From Phycisphaerae bacterium (GTDB lineage Bacteria > Planctomycetota > Phycisphaerae > Phycisphaerales > SM1A02): a stretch of 7,937 nt of DNA. Each line of letters starts with the position of its first letter. The stretch's first letter is position 1. The position numbers and the translations under genes were made by a program. The notes beneath the pieces are model-generated. The model was not told where the DNA came from. It saw only the letters and a program-made list of their open reading frames with translations, and did no database searches. Shown piece by piece: positions 1-6,523 of the stretch. Location of the stretch: positions 1 through 7,937 of the forward strand of contig VGXK01000081.1 of the NCBI GenBank assembly GCA_016873355.1. Direction: 5' to 3'.

Positions 1-125
1 TCGCAGCCCGCCAGATCGCTACGAATGAGGAGGAACCGCTCTAGAGGATCCGCCGATGGAGCCCGACGATGCCACACGATGTCGCAGCCCGCCAGATCGT
101 CACGAATGAGGAGGAACAGCTCTAG
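1..125. repeat. 44-bp direct repeat at 81-bp spacing
   Basis: Bases 1-44 and 82-125 match at 41 of 44 positions (differences at repeat positions 19, 20 and 37). The repeat period is 81 bp, exactly 27 codons, so reading frames are kept from copy to copy. The left copy starts at the window edge, so further copies may lie upstream. Each copy contains AGGAGG and ends in CTCTAG. Read on the plus strand from base 3, the copies give AARQIATNEEEPL-stop and AARQIVTNEEEQL-stop, which looks like a duplicated gene end. Read on the minus strand, the same DNA is open through both copies and gives LELFLLIRDDLAGC and LERFLLIRSDLAGC. The sequence alone does not settle which reading, if either, is translated. 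Confidence 0.85.
3..44 (+). CDS. possible 3' end of an upstream gene (partial)
   Basis: This frame reads AARQIATNEEEPL and stops at TAG 42-44. The acidic, hydrophilic tail looks like an ordinary protein C terminus, and the gene would run in the same direction as folK. An 81-bp duplication places a second copy of this ending at 84-125, with its TAG 10 bp before the folK start. One reading is that the original gene ended at 125 and the duplication introduced an earlier stop. Too little is visible to name the product, and the fragment may not be coding. Confidence 0.3.
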   Translation, partial: AARQIATNEEEPL

Positions 126-135
126 CCCGTCATCG

Positions 136-702
136 ATGCGCGACTCGTCGGCCACCCAATCCACCGCTCTGCGACTCGGCGCCTGGATCGCGCTCGGCTC
201 GAATCTCGGCGATCGCGCCGCGACGATCGGCGCGGCGATCGATGCGATCGGCGCGCTTCCCGGCGTGCGCGTCATCGCGAGGAGCTCGTTGCACGAGACC
301 GAGCCGGTCGGCGGACCGACCGCACAGGGTCGATATCTGAACGGCGCGCTGGCCGTCGAGCTCGATTCGCCGTGGACGCGGCTCGTTCCGATCGATGCGG
401 CGCAAAGATTGCTCGAAAGGCTGCTCGACATCGAACGCGCTCTCGGCCGCGTGCGCGATCCGAGCGAACGCAACGCGCCGCGCACGATCGATCTCGATCT
501 GCTCCTGATGGAGCGGCGCGGCGGCGACGACGACGGTGGCGCGCCGCAGCCGATCCTGCTGAACGAACCGGGACTCCAGCTTCCGCACCCGCGCCTGCAC
601 GAGCGCCCATTCGTGCTGGCGCCGCTCGCCGAGATCGCGCCGGATCTGCGCCATCCGAAGCTCGGCCGCACGATCCGGGAACTGCTTGGAGACCTTCGCT
701 GA
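136..702 (+). CDS. folK: 2-amino-4-hydroxy-6-hydroxymethyldihydropteridine pyrophosphokinase (HPPK)
   Basis: HPPK moves pyrophosphate from ATP to 6-hydroxymethyl-7,8-dihydropterin, giving AMP and the activated pterin that dihydropteroate synthase uses in cytoplasmic folate synthesis. The 188-residue product has the family's hallmarks in order: IALGSNLGDR near residues 18-27, the pterin-side ETEPVGG at 54-60 followed by YLNGA, and the signature RDPSERNAPRTIDLDLLL at 107-124. Asp119 and Asp121 in that signature correspond to the magnesium-binding pair of E. coli HPPK (Asp95/Asp97). The C-terminal LPHPRLHERPFVLAPLAEIAP (149-169) is also typical. A Gly/Asp-rich loop at 128-137 is extra relative to short homologues. 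I chose ATG 136 because the fold starts at about residue 16; upstream ATGs at 25, 79 and 106 lie inside the 81-bp repeat. No SD sits at normal spacing (AGGAGG at 109-114 is 21 bp away), so the start is less certain than the gene. No folB or folP is visible nearby. Confidence 0.93.
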   Translation: MRDSSATQSTALRLGAWIALGSNLGDRAATIGAAIDAIGALPGVRVIARSSLHETEPVGGPTAQGRYLNGALAVELDSPWTRLVPIDAAQRLLERLLDIERALGRVRDPSERNAPRTIDLDLLLMERRGGDDDGGAPQPILLNEPGLQLPHPRLHERPFVLAPLAEIAPDLRHPKLGRTIRELLGDLR

Positions 703-799
703 CCCGGCGCTCGGCGTGCGCCGCGACGCCGACCCGCCTCACCGGGGTCGCGCCCTCGCGCATCGCCGCAGCGCTGCTTGGTCCCATCCGCCCGCTACG

Positions 800-2125
800 A
801 TGCCGCCCCTCTCGATGACCGCGCCGCTCGTCGCCGCCACTTCGCTCTCGCCCACGATGATCCAGGTCATCGCGAGCGTGATCGTGATCCTGGTGATGCT
901 CCATGTGATCCTCGGCGGATGCGCCTACTGCATCATGCTGGAGCGCAAGCTCAGCGCGTGGATGCAGGATCGCGTGGGGCCGAATCGAGTGGGACCCAAG
1001 GGCCTGCTCCAGCCCATCGCCGACGGCCTCAAGTTCATCATGAAGGAGGACTACAACCCGCGCGGCGTGGAGACGTTCCTCTTCGTGCTGGCGCCCGGCA
1101 TCATCATGATCCCGGCGATGATCGCGTTCGTGATCATTCCGTGGGCGGGGGTGCTTCAGCTCTCGTCGCTGCCGTGGGGTCTGGCGCAAACGCTCGGCGT
1201 GGAAGGCATGACGGTGAAGCTCACCGGCGCCGACGTGAACGTGGGCCTCATCTATCTCATCGCGGCGGCGAGTCTCGGCGTCTACGGAGTCGCGCTCGGC
1301 GGCTGGGCGAGCAACTCCAAGTACAGCTTCCTCGGCGGCCTTCGCGCGAGCGCCCAGATGATCTCCTACGAGATCCCGATGGGACTCTCGCTGCTCGCGA
1401 TCGTGCTCGTGGCGGGAACGGTCGAGCCCTACGGCATCATCTCCGAGCAGTCTGAGAACGGCTGGAACCTGCTCCACCAGCCGCTGGCGGCGATCATCTT
1501 CTATTCGTGCATGCTGGCGGAGGCGAACCGCGCCCCGTTCGATCTCGCCGAAGCCGAGAGCGAGCTCGTCGGCGGCTACCACACCGAGTACTCAAGCATG
1601 AAGTTCGCCCTCTTCTTCCTGGGCGAGTACTTCCACATGATCACGGGCGCGGCGTTCTTCACGCTGCTCTTCCTGGGCGGCTTCAGCGTCAATCCGCTGC
1701 CGTTCGGTCCCGATCTGCCGACCGAGGGCGGGCTCGGGCTCATCCTTCTCCAGTGGCTCGTGGTGCTGGCGAAGGTCACCATCCTCATTTCGTTCGCCAT
1801 GGCGATCCGCTGGACGCTGCCTCGCTTCCGCTTCGATCAGCTCATGCGACTGGCGTGGGAGGGAATGATTCCCGCGTCGCTGCTGGTCGTATCCATGTCC
1901 GCGCTCTTCGTCTACATGGGCTGGACGGCGTGGACCTGGGCCGGGTCGATCGCGTGCGTGGCCATCATCTATATGGTCTGGCCGTACCTGCCGAGGCAGC
2001 CCAATCCGAATCGGCGGCTCGCCCTCATCGGCAGTCGATTCAGCCCGCTGCGCGACGGCGATTCGATCGCGGTCGAGTCGACCGAGTTCGCCGACTCGCC
2101 GGTTCCGCCCACGCGCGGGGCCTGA
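800..2125 (+). CDS. nuoH: NADH-quinone oxidoreductase subunit H (complex I, ND1 homologue)
   Basis: NuoH is the inner-membrane subunit that joins the proton-pumping arm of complex I to the peripheral arm and lines the quinone chamber. The 441-residue product shows LERKLSAWMQDRVGPNRVGP (47-66), the signature GLLQPIADGLKF (68-79), and the quinone-site loop EANRAPFDLAEAESELVGGY (241-260) followed by HTEYSSMKFALFFLGEY (261-277). About eight or nine hydrophobic segments are visible (for example 20-41, 93-116, 149-168, 194-206, 229-240, 279-295, 313-335, 359-374, 382-395). It is longer than E. coli NuoH (325 aa), owing to a loop around 116-148 and a hydrophilic tail of about 40 residues after 398. 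ATG 800 and ATG 815 are both possible starts and neither has an SD; a -10-like TACGAT at 796-801 would favour 815 with a very short leader. A TTG at 686 overlaps the end of folK and is unlikely. The usual nuo partners (nuoG before, nuoI after) are absent from both sides. Confidence 0.95.
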   Translation: MPPLSMTAPLVAATSLSPTMIQVIASVIVILVMLHVILGGCAYCIMLERKLSAWMQDRVGPNRVGPKGLLQPIADGLKFIMKEDYNPRGVETFLFVLAPGIIMIPAMIAFVIIPWAGVLQLSSLPWGLAQTLGVEGMTVKLTGADVNVGLIYLIAAASLGVYGVALGGWASNSKYSFLGGLRASAQMISYEIPMGLSLLAIVLVAGTVEPYGIISEQSENGWNLLHQPLAAIIFYSCMLAEANRAPFDLAEAESELVGGYHTEYSSMKFALFFLGEYFHMITGAAFFTLLFLGGFSVNPLPFGPDLPTEGGLGLILLQWLVVLAKVTILISFAMAIRWTLPRFRFDQLMRLAWEGMIPASLLVVSMSALFVYMGWTAWTWAGSIACVAIIYMVWPYLPRQPNPNRRLALIGSRFSPLRDGDSIAVESTEFADSPVPPTRGA

Positions 2126-2137
2126 CGGCTCGGCCGG

Positions 2138-2449
2138 TCACCAGCGCCGCACACGCTTCATGCGCGACACCCACGCGCCGTAGCGGAGCACCGCTCGGCG
2201 GCGCTCTCGCGCCGGCGGCCATCGCTCGGGATCGTGCCCGAACGCGGTTTCGCGCCGCCAGCGGAGGTACGGTCCTCGGAAGCGGAAGCGAACCGCCGCG
2301 AGCAGCAGCAGCAGTTGCCAGAGCGCACGCAGATCGTCGATTCGCGCCGTGATCCAGTGCCGCACGATCGCAGCGTACGGTCGATGCGCCCGCTGCGCGC
2401 TCGCGCCGACGACGGCGCGCTCGTGGCCGCCGCGCCGACGCTCCCCCAC
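2138..2449 (-). CDS. small basic protein of unknown function
   Basis: This 103-residue reading frame starts at GTG 2449 and stops at TCA 2138-2140 (TGA on its own strand). It is strongly basic. Residues 1-20 are Arg/Gly/Ala-rich and may not all be translated; an internal GTG (VRHW) is an alternative start. A leucine-rich stretch, ALWQLLLLLAAVRF, could be an amphipathic or membrane-contacting helix. After it come GPYLRWRRETAFG and a C-terminal YGAWVSRMKRVRRW. The pattern Y-x-x-WR-x-ETAFG followed later by Y-x-x-W-x-x-x-M-[KR] reads like a genuine conserved protein, and third codon positions are G/C-rich as in neighbouring genes. I have an uncertain memory of similar short proteins in planctomycetes and cannot assign a function. 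It converges on nuoH (12 bp between stops) and is divergent from radA. Confidence 0.6.
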   Translation of the reverse strand: MGERRRGGHERAVVGASAQRAHRPYAAIVRHWITARIDDLRALWQLLLLLAAVRFRFRGPYLRWRRETAFGHDPERWPPARERRRAVLRYGAWVSRMKRVRRW

Positions 2450-2477
2450 TTGTCCGACGCGCAGAAACGGCTAGAGT
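2450..2477 (+). promoter_or_regulatory. candidate sigma-70-like promoter upstream of radA
   Basis: TTGTCC (2450-2455) and TAGAGT (2472-2477) are separated by 16 bp, each matching four of six consensus bases. The site lies just beyond the start of the minus-strand small gene and points toward radA. If used, it would give radA a leader of about 130 nt containing no convincing gene. It competes with the closer TAGACT element as the radA promoter. Confidence 0.3.
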
Positions 2478-2598
2478 GGTGCGAGTCCAGCTCGTCCCGC
2501 GACCTTCGACAGGCGCCGATCGTTCCCTCCGATGCGATCGGCGTCTGTTCTTCTGTCGGCGCTTGCGGCGAAGATCGAATCGCCGCGCCGAGCGCCCG

Positions 2599-2604
2599 TA
2601 GACT
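2599..2604 (+). promoter_or_regulatory. -10-like element positioned for leaderless radA mRNA
   Basis: TAGACT is followed by exactly six bases (CGCGGC) and then the GTG that begins radA. A -10 hexamer normally places the transcription start about seven bases downstream, which here is the first base of the start codon. There is no SD upstream of this GTG. No good -35 hexamer is visible at 16-18 bp spacing, so the call rests on the -10 and its position. Confidence 0.4.
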
Positions 2605-2610
2605 CGCGGC

Positions 2611-4026
2611 GTGGCCAAGTCGCGCGTCTCGTTCCTCTGCGGCAACTGCGGCGCGGTCCACCCCAAGTGGCTCGGCAAGTGTCCCGAGTGCGGAGGCTGG
2701 AACACGCTCGAGCGATTCGTGGAGACGCCGGTGGCGGGCGCCGTCGGCGCGGCCCTGGGCGGCGACGGCGGCGCCGCGCGTGCGGGTGCGGAAATGCCTC
2801 GCCCGCGCCCGCTGCCCGACGTGTCGACCGACGCCGTCGCCCGCATTCCCACCGGCATCGGCGAACTCGATCGCGTGCTCGGCGGCGGCATCGTTCCCGG
2901 CAGCGTGGTGCTGCTGGGCGGCGAGCCCGGCATCGGCAAGAGCACGCTCCTGCTTCAGGCGCTGCTCTCACTCGCCCGCGCCGATCGCACCGCGCTCTAC
3001 GCCACGAGCGAGGAGAGCCCGCAGCAGATCAAGCTTCGCGCGGAACGGCTCGACTCCGCAACGCTTCCCGATCCGTCGCGGCTGCTGCTGTACGCCGACT
3101 CGCTGCTTGACCGCATGCTCGAACACGCGGTGCGCCTGAAGCCGTCGCTGCTCGCCGTCGATTCGATCCAGCTCGTCGCGCGGCACGACGTCGACGGCGC
3201 GCCCGGCTCCGTGGTGCAGCTTCGGCGCTGCTGCCACGATCTCGTCTCCTTCGCGAAGCGTTCCGGCTGCGCGGTGGTGCTCGTCGGACACGTCACGAAG
3301 GACGGCCTGCTCTCCGGCCCGAAGATGCTCGAGCACATGGTCGACGTCGTGCTCTCATTCGAGGGCGACCGGCATCATCTGCACCGCGTGGTGCGAGCCA
3401 CCAAGAACCGCTTCGGATCGACGCAGGAAGTCGGCCTCTTCGAGATGACCGGCGTTGGACTCGTCGAAGTGGACGACTCTCGTCTGGCCTCGGCGCAGAT
3501 GGCGGAGCCGCGCCCCGGATCGGCGACCGCGCCGACGCTCGCAGGCTCGCGCGTGATGCTCGCCGAGATCCAGGCACTCGCCGCGAGCGGATTCCTGGGA
3601 AATGCCAAGCGAAAGACGAGCGGAGTGGACGCTTCTCGCGTGGGAATGCTCGTGGCCGTGCTCGAAAAGCACGGCGGCCTGCGACTGGCCGACCAGGACA
3701 TCTACGTGGCGAGCGCCGGAGGCCTGAGACTCTCCGAACCTGCCGTCGATCTTGGAGTTGCGCTCGCGATCGCGGGCGCCCACCTGAGACGCGCACTCCC
3801 TGCGCATGCGGCGGTGGTCGGAGAAATCTCGCTGGCGGGAGATCTCAGGCCCGTTCGGCAGATCGAGCAGCGCGTGGAAGCAGTGCGTCGGCGAGGCGTT
3901 CGCACGCTGCTTCTTCCCGCGGGACAGCTGCAATCCGCGCCCGGGATCTCGCTCGTCCCGATCCGGCGCGTGAGCGACGCCATCGATCAGCTTCTCGCTC
4001 CTGCGATGAAGTCTGATCGTTCCTGA
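2611..4026 (+). CDS. radA: DNA repair protein RadA (Sms), branch-migration ATPase
   Basis: RadA is a RecA-like, DnaB-like hexameric ATPase that drives branch migration and extends strand invasion with RecA, in homologous recombination and repair in the cytoplasm. The 471-residue product carries every expected part: a C4 zinc finger (Cys10, Cys13, Cys24, Cys27), Walker A GEPGIGKS (104-111), TSEES (132-136), a Walker B around LLAVDS (180-185), GHVTK (226-230), the RadA-specific KNRFG motif (265-269), and a C-terminal Lon-protease-like domain (about 315-440) including SGVDASRV, GGLRLSEPAVDLGVALAI and GEISLAGDLRPV. As in the family, this Lon-like domain acts as a DNA-binding scaffold and not as a protease. 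A Gly/Ala-rich linker at about 41-60 separates the zinc finger from the ATPase. The start is GTG 2611, since MAKSRVSFLCGNCG is the standard RadA N terminus. The gene seems to be transcribed alone. Length is normal for the family. Confidence 0.97.
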   Translation: MAKSRVSFLCGNCGAVHPKWLGKCPECGGWNTLERFVETPVAGAVGAALGGDGGAARAGAEMPRPRPLPDVSTDAVARIPTGIGELDRVLGGGIVPGSVVLLGGEPGIGKSTLLLQALLSLARADRTALYATSEESPQQIKLRAERLDSATLPDPSRLLLYADSLLDRMLEHAVRLKPSLLAVDSIQLVARHDVDGAPGSVVQLRRCCHDLVSFAKRSGCAVVLVGHVTKDGLLSGPKMLEHMVDVVLSFEGDRHHLHRVVRATKNRFGSTQEVGLFEMTGVGLVEVDDSRLASAQMAEPRPGSATAPTLAGSRVMLAEIQALAASGFLGNAKRKTSGVDASRVGMLVAVLEKHGGLRLADQDIYVASAGGLRLSEPAVDLGVALAIAGAHLRRALPAHAAVVGEISLAGDLRPVRQIEQRVEAVRRRGVRTLLLPAGQLQSAPGISLVPIRRVSDAIDQLLAPAMKSDRS

Positions 4027-4104
4027 ACGAATCGTTGACAGAGACCGGGGACAACGCCGCACCGCGGTCGGCCTTCGTGACCGCCGCCGGATCGCGTCCC
4101 TCCA

Positions 4105-4119
4105 TTCCTCGCGAAGGAA
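4105..4119 (+). promoter_or_regulatory. small hairpin overlapping a ribosome binding site
   Basis: TTCCT (4105-4109) pairs with AGGAA (4115-4119) across the loop CGCGA. The right arm contains most of the AAGGA (4114-4118) that serves as an SD for the ATG at 4129 with a 10-bp spacer. The stem is only 5 bp, so any effect on translation would be mild. Confidence 0.25.
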
Positions 4120-4128
4120 CGAAACGCC

Positions 4129-4200
4129 ATGCGCCTCACTCGCGTCGAGAACCAGGACCCCGAGATCGCCCGCATGAAGCAGGAAACAGGGCGACGGTGC
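4129..4200 (+). pseudogene. relic resembling a porin N-terminal coiled coil
   Basis: ATG 4129 follows an SD-like AAGGA (4114-4118) and opens MRLTRVENQDPEIARMKQE, which matches SLKSRVKNQDEEIARLKAE of the complete porin downstream. At DNA level 4138-4197 matches 4498-4557 at about 42 of 60 bases, with a nearly perfect core from AGAACCAGGAC to GAGATCGCCCG; the offset is exactly 360 bp. After about residue 24 the similarity ends and the translation becomes Arg-rich with no recognisable protein. The frame stays open into the porin at 4363, so a gene caller may merge the two into a 776-residue protein. I reject that merged product because the porin has its own export signal beginning at 4363. The fragment looks like the remains of a paralogue that lost its signal peptide and barrel; it could instead be a translated short leader peptide. 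Confidence 0.5.
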
Positions 4201-4340
4201 GCCGCAGTCACGGCCGCGAGGGAGAACGGCCGAACCGGTTCCACGCGCCGCGCCGAATCGAAGACTCGAACTCCGCGTTGCGCCGACTTCGACTCCGGTC
4301 GCGTCGGGTTCGTCGCGGTGCACGCGCTGCGCGCCTTCGG

Positions 4341-4346
4341 TACAAC
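4341..4346 (+). promoter_or_regulatory. candidate -10 element for porin 1
   Basis: TACAAC matches four of six -10 consensus bases and lies 16 bp before ATG 4363. It would give a leader of about 10 nt, leaving room for a weak GAGAG (4352-4356) as ribosome contact. No convincing -35 hexamer is seen at the right distance. Confidence 0.25.
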
Positions 4347-4362
4347 ACCGCGAGAGTCAACC

Positions 4363-6459
4363 ATGTCGCGCCCTCGCCGAACGATCGTCTGCTCGCTGGC
4401 ATGCGTGTCGCTGCTCGGCGTCGGATCGTTCGCCGCACGAGACGATCGCGCACCCGACGGCCTCGAATCGCTTCGCGCCGAGATCGACTCGCTCAAGAGT
4501 CGCGTGAAGAACCAGGACGAGGAGATCGCCCGGCTCAAGGCCGAGCAGGGCGCCGAGTGGCTCACCGAGGAGCGCTCGAAGGAGATCCGCTCGATCGTCC
4601 AGGATGTGCTCGCCGATTCCGACATGCGCGCGAGCTTCGCCGCCGACGGCGCGACTTCGGGCTACAACAGAGGCTTCTTCATCGCCAGCCCGGACGGCAA
4701 CTGGAAGCTCGTGGTCGGCGGTCAGCTCCTGCTGCGCTACGCGTTCAGTCGCCTGAGCTCGCGTTCGCTGCAACAGCTCAATCCCGGCACGTATCAGCCC
4801 CCCGCCACCGGCGCGCAGGCGAGCTTCCCCGGCGGCGCCGAGATCAAGGGCTACCAGGGTTTCTTCGGCCAGAACACCGACATCGCGCGCACCGCGCGCG
4901 GATTCGAGGTGCGCCAGGCGAAACTCATCTTCGAAGGGCATGTCGTCGATCCGAGCTGGCAGTACCGGGTCAACCTCGATGTGCAGCAGACGACGAACCA
5001 GACCGCGTTCTCCACCGTTTCGACGAGCTCCAGTCAGTTCGGCGAGCAGAGCACGGGACCGACCTCGGGCAACGCATCGCAGGGACCGGGGAACGCAGGC
5101 GGGGTCGCGGGACTCGAGGATGCCTGGATCCGCAAGCAGATCGACCCGAACTGGTCCGTGCGCGTCGGTCAGTTCAAGAGCCCCTTCCTCAAGGAAGAGC
5201 TCGTGAGCGACACTCGCATCCTCGCGGCCGACCGCTCGCTCGTGAATCAGTTCTTCAGCACCAAGCGCACGCAGGGCATCGAGCTCACCTTCCAGAACGA
5301 TTGCATCCGCATCATGGCGTCGTTCAACGACGGCGGGAACAACAACAACGGAAGCGCGGTCATCGGCAACAACGAGTTCAACGGCACCTTCGCCGAGTGG
5401 GCCTTCACCGGCCGCGCCGAGTGGAAGATCGCCGGCGACTGGGCGCAATTCGGCGACATGTCGAGCCCGAACGGAGACTCGTTCGCCGCCTATGTCGGCG
5501 CCGCGGTGAATTGGCAGCGCGGCGGCGGTGATCCGGGCGATCCCTACAACAACTCGTGGACGGTCGCCGGCGGCGCGAACGGCCTGATGACGGGCGGCGG
5601 CGCCCTCTTCGGCAACGGCGCCACCGTGATGGTCCCCGTCGCTGCGGCGCAGTACCCCAACAACATTCCCACGAACGCCAACGACGATGTGACGAACCTG
5701 ACCTACACGGTCGACACGATGATCGACTTCGGCGGGCTTTCGATGTTCGCGGCCTTCATCGGCAATGTGGCCTACGGCATTCCCGCAGGCTGGGTGGCGA
5801 ATCCGAGCGGCGGCTACACCACGCTGAGCGGCACGGGCAACGGTCCCAACATCGTGCCGAACAACGTGAGCGGCATCCCGAGCAACGGAAGCAACGGCGC
5901 CGTCTCCTACTTCGTCCCCGGATACGGATACGGGTATTCGCCGATCTTCAGCTACGGCGTCGTGGTGCAGGCCGGATGGTTCGTCGTGGACGACATCGAG
6001 CTCTTCGGCCGCTACGAGTGGTACGACACGCTCCACAACGGCGCGAACGCGTACGCGGGCAACACCGCGTCCTTCTGGGGCGCACTTCCGGGCGGCGACT
6101 CGCCGTTCGCGAACAACACTCGAACGAACAACGCGGGTTCGGTTCCCAACGGCGCCAACACGCCGAGCGACTCGTACCTCGGCGGAAACACGAATCCGTA
6201 CTACGCCGTCAACTTCGGATCGAATCCGTACGCGGCGCAGATGAACAGCATCATCACCGGCGGCGTCAATTGGTATCCCGCCGGCGTCAAGAACCAGAAC
6301 ATCAAGGTCACCGCGGATCTCGCGTACTCGCTTCGCGCGGTGCTCTTTCAGAACGGGATCTACGGCCAGGGCATCACCAATGCCGACTACCGCTATGACG
6401 GTGGTCAGCCCGGCGGCGGCCAGTGGGTGGGCCGCTTCCAGATCCAATTGCTTTTCTGA
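4363..6459 (+). CDS. outer-membrane porin-like protein with N-terminal coiled coil (porin 1)
   Basis: This 698-residue protein is predicted to be exported and to form an outer-membrane beta-barrel for solute passage; the substrate is unknown. In order: a Sec signal peptide (MSRPRR then a hydrophobic core to about residue 25, with an Ala-rich cleavage site), a short coiled coil (about 33-62, heptad-like IDSLKSRVKNQDEEIARLK), a conserved WLTEER..KEIRSIVQDVLADSD module (66-87), then GFFIASPDGNWKLVV (104-118) where the barrel begins. Amphipathic strands with aromatic girdles follow, for example the GHVVDPSWQYRVNLD, WSVRVGQFKSPF and VQAGWFVVDDIELFGRYEWY stretches. Gly/Asn-rich stretches between strands look like long external loops. 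The end, WVGRFQIQLLF, has the terminal Phe of an outer-membrane assembly signal. The style fits the phosphate-selective porin O/P superfamily (PF07396) as seen in planctomycetes. I chose ATG 4363 because it immediately precedes the signal peptide. A related gene follows in tandem. Confidence 0.82.
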   Translation: MSRPRRTIVCSLACVSLLGVGSFAARDDRAPDGLESLRAEIDSLKSRVKNQDEEIARLKAEQGAEWLTEERSKEIRSIVQDVLADSDMRASFAADGATSGYNRGFFIASPDGNWKLVVGGQLLLRYAFSRLSSRSLQQLNPGTYQPPATGAQASFPGGAEIKGYQGFFGQNTDIARTARGFEVRQAKLIFEGHVVDPSWQYRVNLDVQQTTNQTAFSTVSTSSSQFGEQSTGPTSGNASQGPGNAGGVAGLEDAWIRKQIDPNWSVRVGQFKSPFLKEELVSDTRILAADRSLVNQFFSTKRTQGIELTFQNDCIRIMASFNDGGNNNNGSAVIGNNEFNGTFAEWAFTGRAEWKIAGDWAQFGDMSSPNGDSFAAYVGAAVNWQRGGGDPGDPYNNSWTVAGGANGLMTGGGALFGNGATVMVPVAAAQYPNNIPTNANDDVTNLTYTVDTMIDFGGLSMFAAFIGNVAYGIPAGWVANPSGGYTTLSGTGNGPNIVPNNVSGIPSNGSNGAVSYFVPGYGYGYSPIFSYGVVVQAGWFVVDDIELFGRYEWYDTLHNGANAYAGNTASFWGALPGGDSPFANNTRTNNAGSVPNGANTPSDSYLGGNTNPYYAVNFGSNPYAAQMNSIITGGVNWYPAGVKNQNIKVTADLAYSLRAVLFQNGIYGQGITNADYRYDGGQPGGGQWVGRFQIQLLF

Positions 6460-6523
6460 TCGCGCACTTTCTGCCGACAGCGCCGCCGCGGCATCAGGAT
6501 TCCATTCGTTTCAAGCGCAACGA

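Noticed and set aside
40..51. TCTAGAGGATCC resembles an XbaI-BamHI cloning polylinker, hinting at vector contamination.
   Set aside because: TCTAG also ends the second repeat copy at 121-125, where ordinary genomic sequence follows, and no other vector sequence flanks it. A 12-bp coincidence is more likely.
272..1582. Long minus-strand frame of 436 residues across folK and nuoH.
   Set aside because: The translation is Arg/Asp/His-rich low-complexity sequence opposite two unmistakable genes, typical of antisense frames in high-GC DNA.
2234..3139. Plus-strand frame of 301 residues overlapping the start of radA.
   Set aside because: It runs out of frame through radA, is Ser/Arg/Ala-rich without motifs, and overlaps the better supported minus-strand gene.
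4035..4063. Perfect TTGACA after radA as a -35 element.
   Set aside because: The bases at 16-18 bp spacing are GC-rich and do not resemble a -10.
4357..6447. Minus-strand frame of 696 residues opposite porin 1.
   Set aside because: The Val/Arg/Ala/Asp-rich translation mirrors the porin codons, with no domain motifs and no start signals.
4129..6459. A single 776-residue porin beginning at ATG 4129 despite its good SD.
   Set aside because: The signal peptide begins at 4363. An Arg-rich 78-residue extension in front of it would block normal export and has no recognisable domain beyond the coiled-coil relic.
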